From: Proteus appendicitidis
GTDB lineage: Bacteria > Pseudomonadota > Gammaproteobacteria > Enterobacterales > Enterobacteriaceae
Assembly (NCBI RefSeq): GCF_030271835.1
Contig: NZ_CP127389.1
Coordinates: 2,826,001 to 2,890,000, forward strand
Length of the DNA stretch: 64,000 nucleotides
Reading direction: 5' to 3'
Under the pieces are notes generated by a model. The model was not told the origin of the DNA, made no database searches, and saw nothing but the letters and a program-made list of their open reading frames with translations. Positions 43,425 to 53,473 of the stretch are shown here, in pieces. A program made the translations under genes and the position numbers. Every line of letters starts with the position of its first letter. Positions within the stretch are counted from its first letter, which is position 1.

Positions 43425-46127
43425 CTATTTAATATCTAAGATCTCAATTGTTACGATAGACATGGATTCTGGAGGCACTTGCCCTGGAACACCATTTTTC
43501 CCATAGCCACCACCTGGTTTTATATAAATTTTAGCTTTACCATTGATGCCTGCTTTGGCAATAAAGGTATTCAATGGTAGTGGTAATTGGCGATAAGGTA
43601 AGATAAGAGGCTTAGCTTTATCATAATTAAGCGTCACAGTGCCATCTGTTAGCTCTTCATGCATAGTGAAGACAACTGTTTTACCCGCTATTGATTCAAC
43701 AGGTTTACCCTGTTTTAAAATTTTAAAATAGGTATTGTCATCATATTGCACGTAATTTTGTTTTTGGATCTCAGATAAAATGGATTTATTACGCTGAGCA
43801 TTATCTTTTCCAATAATCGAATAAGCATAAGCAAGTTGCCCAGCAATCATTTGCCCTTCGCCCGCCATTTTCTCAAGCTGCTCTTTTAGCGTTTTATTTT
43901 CTTTTAAAATATTACTCGTGTCTGTATTCACTTTCGCTAATTCAGCATCTTTTGCTTTAATTTGCTCATTTAATTTAGCAATAGATTCTGTTTGCTGTTG
44001 CTTTAATGTACTAATTTGCTGTGTACTTTCTGTATTTTGTTTTTCTAATTGTGCTTTTGCTTCAGCTAATTGAGCGCTCAATTTATCCGTCGTATTTTGC
44101 TTTTCAGAGAGTTGTTTTTCTAGCAATGCTAACGTTTTCTCACTTTCTTTTTTGCTCGTAGTGACTTGAGCTAATGCGATATTATTCTCTTTAAATTGTG
44201 TATCTAATGTTTGGTATTTATTCGATAACTCACTTTGCGTTTTTTCTAACTTAGCTATTAGATTATTTTTATCAGCAATTAAATTATCAACGGCTTTTTC
44301 ACCCGCAGATAAGCTCTTTTTCAAATCAGCTAATTCAGTTATTTTATTATCTAACTGTAATTTTAATTCTGGAATTGCTTTTAGTTTTTCGTCTGCCTGA
44401 TCTTTTTGTTGCTGGACAGCTAAAAGCGATTTATTAATCTGAATTTGTTCCTGATTACTTTTTTCAACTTGTGCTTGTAGTTGTGCTATTTCTTTACGTT
44501 GTTCTTCAACAAGTTTGCTATTAGCATCTTGTTGCTTTTCTGCTTCTGCTACTTTTAACGCAAGTTCTTTAGATAAATCTTCACGTTCTGATGTGATCTT
44601 CAATAATGTGCTTTGTAATTTATCTATCTCTTTTTTCGCAGAGTCATCTTTTAGCAAAAGTTGAGCCTGTGCAAATAGAGCCTGCACATCTTCTTTCTCT
44701 TTCGTTATTGTTGCTAATTGATTTTGTACATCTGTGAGTTGTTTAGTTAATTTATCTTGCTCAGTCGTTATTGTTGATAACGAATTTTCTAATGTTGCTA
44801 TCTCTTTATTTTTTGCGCTTTCTAAATTAGCTAATTCTTGTTCTTTTTGCTTATTGTTGTCATTTAGCAATTTCTGAGATTCAACATACTGAGCTTGTAT
44901 AGCTTCTTTTTCTTGTTCAATTTTAGCGAGTAGTGCCTGCTTTTCAGTTAATTGGTTAATTAACTTCTCTTGCTCTACTTTTATGCTTTCAAGTGAACTT
45001 TGTAAGTTATCAATCTCTTTTTTGGCGCTGTCATCTTTTAACAGAACCTGAGCCTGTTGATACTGAGATTGTAATTGCTCTTTTTCTTGCTCAAGCTGAG
45101 TATATTTCGCCTCTAAGGTTTTAAGTACCTCTGCTTGTTTTTCAAAATCTTGTTGCTGTTTTGCTAATTCGGTATTTTTTACTGTTGTTGCCTGTAATAC
45201 GTTCTCTTTTTCGGCTAATTGCTTAACTAATAAGTCACGTTCTTTTTTTATTGTTTCTAAGTCACTTTGTAGCTTGGCAACAGCCTGTTTTAACGAGTCA
45301 TCATTAAGTAAGTTGTTCGCCGTCGCTAATTTTTCTTCTGTTTCAGCCAGCGTTAATTCAAGTTGTTTAATTTGGTTATTTGCATTTTGAAGTTTTTCTA
45401 AATGCGCTTTGGTGATAGCTGCCTGCTCAGTATATTTCTGATAAAGCGCTTGGTATTTATTTCTCGTCTCTGCTAAACGATTTAATAACGTTTTATTAAA
45501 AAGAGGTTGTTTATGATCGAGTACAGAGCGATTGAACTGATAGGCAAAGTGAAAAGGGATGGCCGTAACAGAATAAAATGTTCCTGGAATAATATCTAAC
45601 AAGAAGTTGTCATTACGTTGAGGTCTTGTATAACTCTCTTTTGAATAAAGTGCTAACGGATTATAAACCGTTGCATTATTTCGGTAGCTATAACGATTAA
45701 GATCCTCGGGTGCAAATTGAGGCTTAATCGGAACAAATGAAAGCAACGGCGTTAAATAACGAGTGTAATCACTCTTTAATTTTGAATAATCCGCGGGTAA
45801 CACAGGGCAATTTTCTGCCAGTGTGATATCAGGAGTCTTAATAGGTTCGACTGCCTGATTATCTGTTTTAACTGGCGTAGAAGGTTTAACTCGTTGCTCT
45901 GGTTTTATTTGTTGAGTCGCTGTTGTGGTGCGATTTACTCCACGATTAGCCTGACCGGTTCTTGTTGACGATGAAATTGTAGCAGATGTTTTAGGCTCAA
46001 TTTTAATTGGCTCTTGCGTTTCAAAATAACGGTCAAAATCTTCAATAACAGAATTAAACTCATTATTGGCAAACGATAGTGTTGGAAACAGCATAAAAGC
46101 GAGACAAACACTCTGCTTTAATTTCAT
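43425..46127 (-). CDS. Secreted long coiled-coil protein with FKBP-like C-terminal domain
   Basis: A 900-residue protein with a signal peptide (MKLKQSVCLAFMLFPTLSFA), a low-complexity Thr/Pro/Lys linker (about 45-105), a short globular block with CPVLPADYSKLKSDY near residue 110, then about 500 residues of coiled coil (about 235-740). Within the coil, LL[NK]DDSxKKxIxxLQS-like units recur (starting near residues 270, 370, 500), showing internal duplication. The last 120 residues (VVFTMHEELTDGTVTLNYDK, PLPLNTFIAKAGINGKAKIYIKPGGGYG, VPPESMSIVTIEI) resemble an FKBP-type prolyl isomerase fold with its conserved aromatic residues only partly kept. It is translated just after a lipoprotein gene (5-bp gap), so the two products probably work together in the periplasm or envelope. 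The family is not recognised. Confidence 0.7.
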   Translation of the reverse strand: MKLKQSVCLAFMLFPTLSFANNEFNSVIEDFDRYFETQEPIKIEPKTSATISSSTRTGQANRGVNRTTTATQQIKPEQRVKPSTPVKTDNQAVEPIKTPDITLAENCPVLPADYSKLKSDYTRYLTPLLSFVPIKPQFAPEDLNRYSYRNNATVYNPLALYSKESYTRPQRNDNFLLDIIPGTFYSVTAIPFHFAYQFNRSVLDHKQPLFNKTLLNRLAETRNKYQALYQKYTEQAAITKAHLEKLQNANNQIKQLELTLAETEEKLATANNLLNDDSLKQAVAKLQSDLETIKKERDLLVKQLAEKENVLQATTVKNTELAKQQQDFEKQAEVLKTLEAKYTQLEQEKEQLQSQYQQAQVLLKDDSAKKEIDNLQSSLESIKVEQEKLINQLTEKQALLAKIEQEKEAIQAQYVESQKLLNDNNKQKEQELANLESAKNKEIATLENSLSTITTEQDKLTKQLTDVQNQLATITKEKEDVQALFAQAQLLLKDDSAKKEIDKLQSTLLKITSEREDLSKELALKVAEAEKQQDANSKLVEEQRKEIAQLQAQVEKSNQEQIQINKSLLAVQQQKDQADEKLKAIPELKLQLDNKITELADLKKSLSAGEKAVDNLIADKNNLIAKLEKTQSELSNKYQTLDTQFKENNIALAQVTTSKKESEKTLALLEKQLSEKQNTTDKLSAQLAEAKAQLEKQNTESTQQISTLKQQQTESIAKLNEQIKAKDAELAKVNTDTSNILKENKTLKEQLEKMAGEGQMIAGQLAYAYSIIGKDNAQRNKSILSEIQKQNYVQYDDNTYFKILKQGKPVESIAGKTVVFTMHEELTDGTVTLNYDKAKPLILPYRQLPLPLNTFIAKAGINGKAKIYIKPGGGYGKNGVPGQVPPESMSIVTIEILDIK

Positions 46128-46132
46128 AGTAA

Positions 46133-46627
46133 TTATTCACCTAATTTTTTTAATGTCGAATTAACTGACATAATCGACAAATAGCGAACTTTTGCACATA
46201 AAACTTCTGTTTTTGATTCAATACTCATTTTTAATAAATCTAAGCTATCTTTACTTGCTGTACCTTGAACACTACGGTACATCGCATTGATTTCACTAAT
46301 TTCTTTAAATGAACTCATCATGGATTGATAGTCAGATGGAGAAAAAGTTTTCAAAGAATCAAGTTGTTTGATGCAAGCACTTTGTGGTGCTAGCCCTAAT
46401 TTTCTTGCATCTACGCCACTATCAGCAGGCTCTGCTGCGGGTGCCATAGAAATCGGTTGTGCAACAGCTACTGGTTGAGTAGTTGCTACAGGCTGTGTGG
46501 TTTGTGTTGGCGCTGGCGCTTCAATTGGACGAGTTTGATCAGTCCACGCACACCCAGATAGGGCGAGGACGCTGGTTGCCATAAAAACAGCGAGAACATT
46601 CTTTTTATTTTGTAATAAGGACATCAT
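46133..46627 (-). CDS. Lipoprotein partner of the coiled-coil protein
   Basis: A 164-residue predicted lipoprotein with lipobox L-S-G-C (residues 23-26), followed by a Pro/Thr/Ala/Gln-rich linker (residues 33-65) and a helical C-terminal domain with SACIKQLDSLKTFSPSDYQSMM and CAKVRYLSIM. The linker would let the domain reach through the periplasm. Its end lies 5 bp before the coiled-coil gene, so both are in one operon. The function is unknown; no family recognised. Confidence 0.7.
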   Translation of the reverse strand: MMSLLQNKKNVLAVFMATSVLALSGCAWTDQTRPIEAPAPTQTTQPVATTQPVAVAQPISMAPAAEPADSGVDARKLGLAPQSACIKQLDSLKTFSPSDYQSMMSSFKEISEINAMYRSVQGTASKDSLDLLKMSIESKTEVLCAKVRYLSIMSVNSTLKKLGE

Positions 46628-47061
46628 TTTTCCTTAATTCCGATCAGACTTAAACAAGAGCATATGAGTTGTCGCATTTTAAGCCATTTTATTATAATTT
46701 TCTATTACCTACTGCATACTAAATAAATAGGCTAACACTCTTGGTTACAATGAGTGTTCCTATCATTTCATTTGTTTTTTCTTAAAATACTACTTACATC
46801 ACACTAAATGCATCAAATCTTGAATATCGGATTTATTTAGTAAAAATGTTGTCATATAAACTGATCGTTTTTTATATTGATGGGATAATACCAGATTATT
46901 ATAAAAATAATAATCCTAATTTTATCATTTATTTACGCAATATATGCGTAAAACATACGCTTATATTTTGTTGCTGTTTTTTAATACCGAGATAAAATCA
47001 AAAAATGAATATCTAATTAAGTATTGATATTCATTTTATCCTTCAAAATAGGAGAACTAAA
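46628..47061. other. Intergenic region between divergent genes
   Basis: An A/T-rich divergent promoter region with no gene or RNA seen. The plus-strand gene has a good ribosome-binding site (AGGAG) at 47050. Confidence 0.5.
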
Positions 47062-47610
47062 ATGAGTCGTTTTAAAATTGGTATCGTTGTCGGTAGTTTA
47101 AGAAAAGATTCGTTTAATAAGCAAACAGCACATGCCTTAATTAAGTTATTTCCTCAAGAATTTACCTGCCAGTTTATCGATATTAGTGCTCTTCCTCTCT
47201 ATAACCAAGATGATGACAGTCATACCCCTTCTTCTGTTGTCGATTTCAAACAACAAATAAAAGCGTGCCAAGGTATTGTTTTTGTTACTCCAGAATATAA
47301 TCGCTCGATCCCTGGCGTGCTGAAAAATGCATTAGATCAAGCCTCTCGCCCTTATGGAACGAGTGCTTGGAATGAAATCCCAGCCGGTATTATTGGTGTT
47401 TCAATAGGTAATATTAGTACGGCAATAGCTCAACAGCATTTACGTAATTCATTAGCCTTCTTAAATATGCCAACGCTAAATCAACCAGAGTGTTATCTAA
47501 AATGGTATGACGGAATGGTTGATAATGGGCAGTTTTCAGAGAAAACCGCAGCTTTTATGCAAAACTGGGTTGATGCCTACGTTGCTTTTGTGAAGCAAAA
47601 TAATCAATAA
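47062..47610 (+). CDS. NADPH-dependent FMN reductase family protein (ChrR/YieF-like)
   Basis: A 182-residue flavodoxin-fold reductase. The FMN-binding start KIGIVVGSLRKDSFNKQ and the segment FVTPEYNRSIPGVLKNALDQASRP (residues about 75-98) are typical of NADPH:quinone/chromate reductases such as ChrR. It likely reduces quinones or metals such as chromate with NADPH and FMN. It has a ribosome-binding site AGGAG 8 bases upstream and a terminator after it. The substrate is not readable. Confidence 0.9.
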   Translation: MSRFKIGIVVGSLRKDSFNKQTAHALIKLFPQEFTCQFIDISALPLYNQDDDSHTPSSVVDFKQQIKACQGIVFVTPEYNRSIPGVLKNALDQASRPYGTSAWNEIPAGIIGVSIGNISTAIAQQHLRNSLAFLNMPTLNQPECYLKWYDGMVDNGQFSEKTAAFMQNWVDAYVAFVKQNNQ

Positions 47611-47620
47611 TCAAATAAAC

Positions 47621-47660
47621 TAAAAAGAGCTTTATGTGAAAAACATAAGCTCTTTTTCTT
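47621..47660 (+). terminator. Terminator of the FMN reductase gene
   Basis: AAAAAGAGCTTTATGT and AACATAAGCTCTTTTT form a long stem with one unpaired base and run into CTTTTT. Confidence 0.85.
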
Positions 47661-48115
47661 TTTAAACATCAAAGTTAATGTAATTTATTTGGTTATAATA
47701 TCTCTACTGACAAATAAAAGTTTTAATATTTTATAGATTAAAAGTGACTATAAATTTGTCTACTTCAACATTTAATAACATAAGACAAAAATGGATTATC
47801 CTTAAAAGATATATTTTCTTATTACAATTAATAATTGTTTGTTATATAACCAAAAGTAAAGAGATTTAAATAGAATCGGACTTGAGATCAAATTTAATCA
47901 TTTATCTTATTCGTTCTAAAGTCATAAAATATCAATAGACTTCAATCTATTACCACATATAAAAATTACAATTTGATAATTATTTTTAATAATTTATATT
48001 AGATTAGAACCTTAGCCATAATGTGCGATACATCTCTAAATAATATGCTTTTATAATTGTGACAAACAAAAAAATTACCTATATTATTAATCCATTAAAT
48101 ACTGGCAGGTAAATC
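47661..48115. other. A/T-rich region upstream of two tandem small genes
   Basis: No gene is visible. It contains a promoter candidate but no clear operator. Confidence 0.45.
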
Positions 48116-48325
48116 ATGGATAAAAATTTAAAAGAAATTGAATGCGAAATTGCTGCTCTAAAAATTGTTATCAAGTCTTTACTTTCCACGCTAAATGATA
48201 AACAACGAAGAGATATGTTGGGCAATATATCTATAGTGCTTGAGGACACATCGAACAAATACCCTCAGCTTAATGAAGTTATTAACTTAACTGAGCAATA
48301 TGTGAAGAAACTGACTCAAGCCTAA
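48116..48325 (+). CDS. Small helical protein, DUF2594/IraP-like (copy 1)
   Basis: A 69-residue cytoplasmic protein. IECEIAALKIVIKSLLSTLNDKQRRDML and the end LTEQYVKKLTQA resemble both YecF/DUF2594 and the sigma-S anti-adaptor IraP (helix E-x-x-L-x-x-x-x-x-x-x-L-L, C-terminal Y-V-K-K-L). It shares the same pattern and length with the gene at 48629, so the two are paralogues made by tandem duplication. If IraP-like, it would protect sigma-S from degradation; that is inference. It has the ribosome-binding site GGCAGG. Confidence 0.6.
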   Translation: MDKNLKEIECEIAALKIVIKSLLSTLNDKQRRDMLGNISIVLEDTSNKYPQLNEVINLTEQYVKKLTQA

Positions 48326-48628
48326 TGAAAACGATATTTGCTATTAAATTTATACCCTAATTTTTATAGGGTGCTAATAGCATCCTATTGATTATTTTGT
48401 ATAAGACATACTGTGATTTTCCTTTTATTTACATAGCACTAAGTTAAATTTACTGAGTGTCTATTTTCCTCATCTCAAATATCCTCACATTTATTGTCTA
48501 ATGAAAAATGCGACAACATTGTATATTTTCTTGTCTATTTAATTTTTTCTTGGATTTAATTAAACAATTAATTAATATAAAAAATAATTTATCACACAGC
48601 AATAAATTGTCTTTCTTTTGAGGATCTT

Positions 48629-48832
48629 ATGGAAAAAAAAGTTGTCAATATAGAGTATGAAATTGCAGCAGTAAAAGTTGTTCTAAAAGCCTTGTTATTG
48701 ACTTTGACAGATAAACAAAAAGAAATAGTGATCCATGATATAAATAAGACCGTCAATGATGCTTACATCGAACATCCTCAATACCAAGATATTATAAGTA
48801 AGACCGAACAATATATAAAAAAAATACTCTAA
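48629..48832 (+). CDS. Small helical protein, DUF2594/IraP-like (copy 2)
   Basis: A 67-residue paralogue of the gene at 48116: IEYEIAAVKVVLKALLLTLTDKQKE and YPQ-like HPQYQDIISKTEQYIKKIL align with it from end to end at about 40 percent. It has its own ribosome-binding site (TGAGGAT) and lies 303 bp downstream. The spacing suggests separate promoters. Function as for copy 1: unknown, DUF2594 or IraP-like. Confidence 0.6.
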   Translation: MEKKVVNIEYEIAAVKVVLKALLLTLTDKQKEIVIHDINKTVNDAYIEHPQYQDIISKTEQYIKKIL

Positions 48833-49085
48833 GCATTAAATTCTCATTCTTCAACACCCTCTCTTTATTATTTATATTAGAGAGGATTTATATCTACATC
48901 TTTAAAAAATCAAATAGCTTCAAACTTTAACATAATCACTGATTGATTAAGTATAAACAAAATAATGTGATTATTTATGGTTCGCTAATTCGAATAATAA
49001 TGAAAACTTTAGATTTATGATGTTTATGCGTCTAACGAGTAAAAACTTACCACCTTAGACACATACTTTATAAATTTTTTCTCTA

Positions 49086-50648
49086 TTAACGATGAGCAAG
49101 ATTAAACTTTTGTACCGATAACTGTAATTCTTCGGTTTGTCTTTCTAATGAAATGGCTGCTGCTGAAACTTGTTCAACTAAAGAGGCATTCTGTTGTGTT
49201 ACACCATCCATTTGAGTAATCGCCACACTCACTTGACCAATACCTTTACTTTGCTCTTCAGATGCAATTGTAATTTCTTTCATTATTGACGTTACCTGTT
49301 TAACGCCCGTCAAAATGTCTTCCATCGTATTTTCCATATCACTGACTAATTTTGCCCCCTTTTTTACACGGGCGGTGGAATCAGCAATAAGAACTTCAAT
49401 CTCTTTAGCCGCTTTGGCACTATCTCCGGCTAAATTACGCACTTCATTGGCGACAACCATAAATCCTCGGCCATGTGCCCCTGCTCTTGCCGCTTCTACT
49501 GATGCATTTAAAGCGAGTATATTGGTTTGAAACGCAATGTTATTAATGACATTGATGATATCTGCAATTTTGCTTGAACTATTAGAGATCCCATCCATTG
49601 TTGTCACAACAGATTCAGCTAATTCATTGCCTTTTTCAACAGTCACTGATGCAACTTCAGCCAATTCTCTTGCTTGATAAGCATGTTCCATGTTCTGGTT
49701 CACAGCCGCTGTTATCTCTTCCATACTTGCTGCTGTTTGTTCTAATGCTGTTGCTTGCTCTTCTGTACGAGAAGCTAAATCATTATTCCCTTTGGCTATT
49801 TCAGAAGCACCACGATAAATACTGTCACTTCCCATTCGGATCGTACTTACCGCTTCATGCAAACTATTTTGCATATCATTTAATAAGGGTATTAATCGCC
49901 CTGCACAGTTATTACCAAAAGGTTCTAGTGGCTGACTTAGATCACCTTCTGTAATTTTCACAAAATGTTGGCGAATATTTTCGAGTGGTTTTTGTAACAT
50001 AACGGCTAAATAGCGATCTGTGAGGAACAGAATAATTGCCCCTAAAATGGCACTAATAACAATAACAATTTGTGTCACTTCAATAAGCTTATCCACTTCT
50101 TCAATCGTATTATCAATTTTTATATTTGCGACATGATTAAAGTTTTCGCTTACATTGCCTAATTCGCGACTCAATGCAGGTGTTACATTTTTTGCATGAT
50201 GTGTATATTGCTCGATAGTGCCATTGAGCGCTAATTCCATCTGCTTTTTTACGCCTTGTTCAAAAAGCGCTTGCCATACGTCCATAAGTTCTTTTGATAC
50301 TTTTGCATCCATAGGTCCTGGAGAAACAGATTTCATATACTCAATCTGTTTTTCCATATTTTCCATCGCCAATTGTACTTGGGTAAAATCGACGTCTTTG
50401 CCTTCTGCTTTTTCATCAATGAGACGATTTAGTCGAGACGTGAATCGAAAATACTGATCATTTCCCTGACTGAGTGCAGCCATTTGTTTTATTATTTGAT
50501 TATCAGATTGATTGCCTTGAGATATTTGTGATAGTGACCATGCGCTATAAAGACTAACACCGCCAAATAACACACATAAAGTCCCCAATATGATTATCAG
50601 CATCAGACGAATAGTAATGTTACGAAGTTTCTGCATCGAATTTCTCAA
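49086..50648 (-). CDS. Methyl-accepting chemotaxis protein (Tar/Tsr-like sensor)
   Basis: A 520-residue membrane chemoreceptor. TM1 ([20 protein letters not shown], residues 14-33) and TM2 (near 194-215) flank a four-helix periplasmic sensor resembling the Tar ligand-binding domain ([31 protein letters not shown]). HAMP and methylation helices follow; the signalling tip [20 protein letters not shown] is near residues 361-380. It ends [10 protein letters not shown] with no NWETF-type pentapeptide, as does the receptor at 8955. Its ligand is unknown. A sigma-28-type promoter lies upstream at 50689-50715. Confidence 0.92.
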   Translation of the reverse strand: MRNSMQKLRNITIRLMLIIILGTLCVLFGGVSLYSAWSLSQISQGNQSDNQIIKQMAALSQGNDQYFRFTSRLNRLIDEKAEGKDVDFTQVQLAMENMEKQIEYMKSVSPGPMDAKVSKELMDVWQALFEQGVKKQMELALNGTIEQYTHHAKNVTPALSRELGNVSENFNHVANIKIDNTIEEVDKLIEVTQIVIVISAILGAIILFLTDRYLAVMLQKPLENIRQHFVKITEGDLSQPLEPFGNNCAGRLIPLLNDMQNSLHEAVSTIRMGSDSIYRGASEIAKGNNDLASRTEEQATALEQTAASMEEITAAVNQNMEHAYQARELAEVASVTVEKGNELAESVVTTMDGISNSSSKIADIINVINNIAFQTNILALNASVEAARAGAHGRGFMVVANEVRNLAGDSAKAAKEIEVLIADSTARVKKGAKLVSDMENTMEDILTGVKQVTSIMKEITIASEEQSKGIGQVSVAITQMDGVTQQNASLVEQVSAAAISLERQTEELQLSVQKFNLAHR

Positions 50649-50688
50649 CTAACAAGATAAAGTAAGCCCAATAGGGCGTAATGTACTC

Positions 50689-50715
50689 TTATCGACAGTT
50701 TTTCAATTTATTTTA
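50689..50715 (-). promoter_or_regulatory. Candidate sigma-28 (FliA) promoter of the chemoreceptor gene
   Basis: On the minus strand, TAAAATAA (50715-50708), an 11-base spacer and GTCGATAA (50696-50689) resemble TAAAGTTT-N11-GCCGATAA. The -10 element matches at 7 of 8 positions, the -35 less well. Confidence 0.6.
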
Positions 50716-50960
50716 ATTTTTTACTAAAGTTTTTTATAAATTGGTTTTTTATTTTCTATACATAAAAAGAGTTAGACAAAAGAAGCAAAAACGTTACTTA
50801 TCTATCATTTTTTATAATTTGATATAAAAAAAATAAAATTCTATAAAATCAATGCGCCATAAAAATAGTGAATTGAAAAATAAATAAGAAGCATTAAAAA
50901 AATAAAAGGATAGTTGAAGGGAAAATGAGGTTTAGAATATTCTTAAATAATTAACTCAAT

Positions 50961-50996
50961 AAAAATCACCTCAAATTATAACAAATCTGAGGTGAT
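50961..50996 (-). terminator. Terminator of the TonB-dependent receptor gene
   Basis: ATCACCTCA (50965-50973) and TGAGGTGAT (50988-50996) form a perfect 9-bp stem with a 14-base loop; on the minus strand a T-run (from the A-run at 50961) follows. Confidence 0.65.
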
Positions 50997-51008
50997 CATA
51001 TTTTATCG

Positions 51009-53273
51009 TTAGAAGGTTGTTTCTATCCCTAATCTAACAGTACGTCCAGGAATTGGCATATAAATAACCGTACCAGGATCAAATGTATAACGATTCGTTA
51101 AGTTATCAATATTAAATGTGAAGTTGATATTTTTTCTTAATGCGTACTTACCAAAAAGATCGACAGTTGTTGATGAATATAGTTTCTGAACAGGAGCCGC
51201 AGCCGTACCGACTAACCATTTTTGAGGGTAATCTTTTCCTGAATTATAACGAACCCTAACGCCTGTCTGTAATTTTTGATCAAACATTTTAATACCCGCA
51301 ATCCCTGAGAAAATTTTCTCTGGTGGTATTCTTGAAGGTGATAATCCCCATGCAAAACCAACAGAATTACAGGCTGATTCAAGGTGACCTAATTCCATTT
51401 CAGCTTTTGAACATAGATCGGCTTTATTATAGAAAGTCGCATCAACTGAACCAAATAGATAATTTGAATCATATTTTAATTCAACTTCATAACCTGATAA
51501 TTTAAATTTATCGTAATTCTTAGTGACAACGTAAGACTCAGGATAATATCCACCATTTGGATTTACCCCTTGAGAAAGATAATTTTTAATATCATTATTG
51601 AAATAAGCAATACGTAATGACGTATTATCTTCATCAAAAATAAGATTATCTTTATCTAAATGGATACCTACTTCGAAAGATCGCGCATTTTCAGGTTTAA
51701 TCGGATACTTAGGGTTATAAGAATAGGTTTGATCTGATACAGAGCTTTCAAATAAACTCGGCTCTCTATAAGTATCTGAATATTTGCTATAAAGATCTAA
51801 ATCTGGTGTCACATGGAAACGTATCTCACCAAAGAAATCATTTTTAGGTCCATAGGTTGTTGTTTTTCCGGCAATATGATCTTCAACTTTAAAGGAATGA
51901 ATACGCCAACCGCCCAATGTATCAATCCATTTACCTTTATAAGCAATATTGGTAAATAGTGAGCTGGATATTCCTTTTGCATTGCGATTTGCCGTAAATA
52001 GTTCTCTGCCTTGCGTTATCCCCTCTGGGCTCCAATTAGATTCATACCTTTTAGTTAATGGTTTTGTTGTTTGAGCCATATACTCAATACCATAAGTAAT
52101 ATCTATTGGCTTATTGGCAAGCTGTGACGTATTTTCGATATTAAAACCAATTCGTTCGTCACTGTATTTATGTTTGTATTGATCACCATAATGAGCAGAA
52201 ACATCATCTGTTAAACCATTTCTTTGATTAAATTTTCCTTTGGTCCACCATACGCCGATATTCATATCCACTAAAATCGACTCTGGTTTATAAGAGTAAT
52301 TTACAGACGTTGTATCTATTCTGGCGCTACCTAATGTCCATTGTGACATTTGTCCATCAGATTGATACCAATAAGCAGCAAGAACTTCACCCGCTCTTTG
52401 TTCATGATGGCGGTAGTTAATTTCTAAACTGGAGTAAGGATTAAAATAGATATTGGACTTCAGTAAAGTTGACTGACTGTCATAACTGGTATTAACAACT
52501 TCCTGTCCAGGTTTAATCGGTGAATCTGCTAGCCTATATTTGTCATAACCATGCTTACCCGCAACAAAGTTACCCTGTGTACGATCACTATAAGCCATTA
52601 AGAAATCGAATTTTTCATTTCGATAAGCAACACCCGCGGTATAAGCACCATTATTAAAATGGGTACTTTTTAAATCTGTTGATGGTCGATAGTTGCCTTC
52701 TTCTTTCTCATTTGAGCCAATAGTAGGTCTAACATTATTATTATAAAGGCTGCCTTTAAATAGAAAGCCAACTTGATCACCTTGAGGAATAATACTATTT
52801 GCTGAAATGGTTTTTAACTTAACTGTTCCACCAATCGCGCCCCCCGAGAATTTACTCATGGAAGCACCTTTTTCTATTTCGATAGTATCAATCAAATCAG
52901 AATCAATATATGTTCTATCTGAACTTCCTTGATAACCCCGCCATGTATTCGTTGATTGTAGACTTCCATCAATAATAATAGGAACACGACCATTTCCTTG
53001 TAACCCACGAATACCAATATCAAGCGCTCCCGCTTCATTTCTAGAATTATTACTTTGAAGCGATGTTTCATTAGCAAAGATATCTGAGTTAGTAGTTCCT
53101 CTTATCGTACTAATGTCTTTTGTATTAATCTGTTTAATATCTGTTTTAGTTTTATTTGCGGTAACAACAAGTTTGTCTTCTTGATTTGCTGGCGTATTTT
53201 GGCTGGCTAAAGATGACGTTGATGTGCATAAAATAACTAAGGTTATTATGTTTTTTTTTGCTTGAAATATCAT
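51009..53273 (-). CDS. TonB-dependent receptor, heme-receptor-like
   Basis: A 754-residue outer-membrane receptor with a signal peptide (MIFQAKKNIITLVILCTSTSSLAS), TonB box (EDKLVVTAN), a plug domain (IGIRGLQGNGRVPIIIDGSLQS, IDTIEIEKGASMSKFSGGAIGGTVKLKT) and a barrel ending in FNIDNLTNRYTFDPG...RLGIETTF. TYREPSLFE followed by NPKYPIKPENA resembles the FRAP/NPNL-box region of heme and hemoglobin receptors, which fits heme uptake, but the match is incomplete. Double Fur-like sites lie upstream (53474-53516). No periplasmic or ABC partner is adjacent, so any inner-membrane transport must come from elsewhere. Confidence 0.82.
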   Translation of the reverse strand: MIFQAKKNIITLVILCTSTSSLASQNTPANQEDKLVVTANKTKTDIKQINTKDISTIRGTTNSDIFANETSLQSNNSRNEAGALDIGIRGLQGNGRVPIIIDGSLQSTNTWRGYQGSSDRTYIDSDLIDTIEIEKGASMSKFSGGAIGGTVKLKTISANSIIPQGDQVGFLFKGSLYNNNVRPTIGSNEKEEGNYRPSTDLKSTHFNNGAYTAGVAYRNEKFDFLMAYSDRTQGNFVAGKHGYDKYRLADSPIKPGQEVVNTSYDSQSTLLKSNIYFNPYSSLEINYRHHEQRAGEVLAAYWYQSDGQMSQWTLGSARIDTTSVNYSYKPESILVDMNIGVWWTKGKFNQRNGLTDDVSAHYGDQYKHKYSDERIGFNIENTSQLANKPIDITYGIEYMAQTTKPLTKRYESNWSPEGITQGRELFTANRNAKGISSSLFTNIAYKGKWIDTLGGWRIHSFKVEDHIAGKTTTYGPKNDFFGEIRFHVTPDLDLYSKYSDTYREPSLFESSVSDQTYSYNPKYPIKPENARSFEVGIHLDKDNLIFDEDNTSLRIAYFNNDIKNYLSQGVNPNGGYYPESYVVTKNYDKFKLSGYEVELKYDSNYLFGSVDATFYNKADLCSKAEMELGHLESACNSVGFAWGLSPSRIPPEKIFSGIAGIKMFDQKLQTGVRVRYNSGKDYPQKWLVGTAAAPVQKLYSSTTVDLFGKYALRKNINFTFNIDNLTNRYTFDPGTVIYMPIPGRTVRLGIETTF

Positions 53274-53473
53274 TTAACTAATGCCTTTCACTTATCAACT
53301 ATCAATCGTTTTATATCATCAAGTAACCTGATGAATGTTAAAAATTAATCTGTCATTTATCTAATAAATTTGAATAACTATTAGCTTTTTGAACAATAGA
53401 AAAATAAAATAGCTATATTATTTATAGGGTTATATTCCTTTAATGGTTTATTTAAGGAATAGGAATATACTCC

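Larger units (their letters stand above)
50649..51008. other. Intergenic region with sigma-28 promoter and terminator
   Basis: Apart from the promoter (50689-50715) and the hairpin (50961-50996), the stretch is A/T-rich and shows nothing. Confidence 0.5.
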
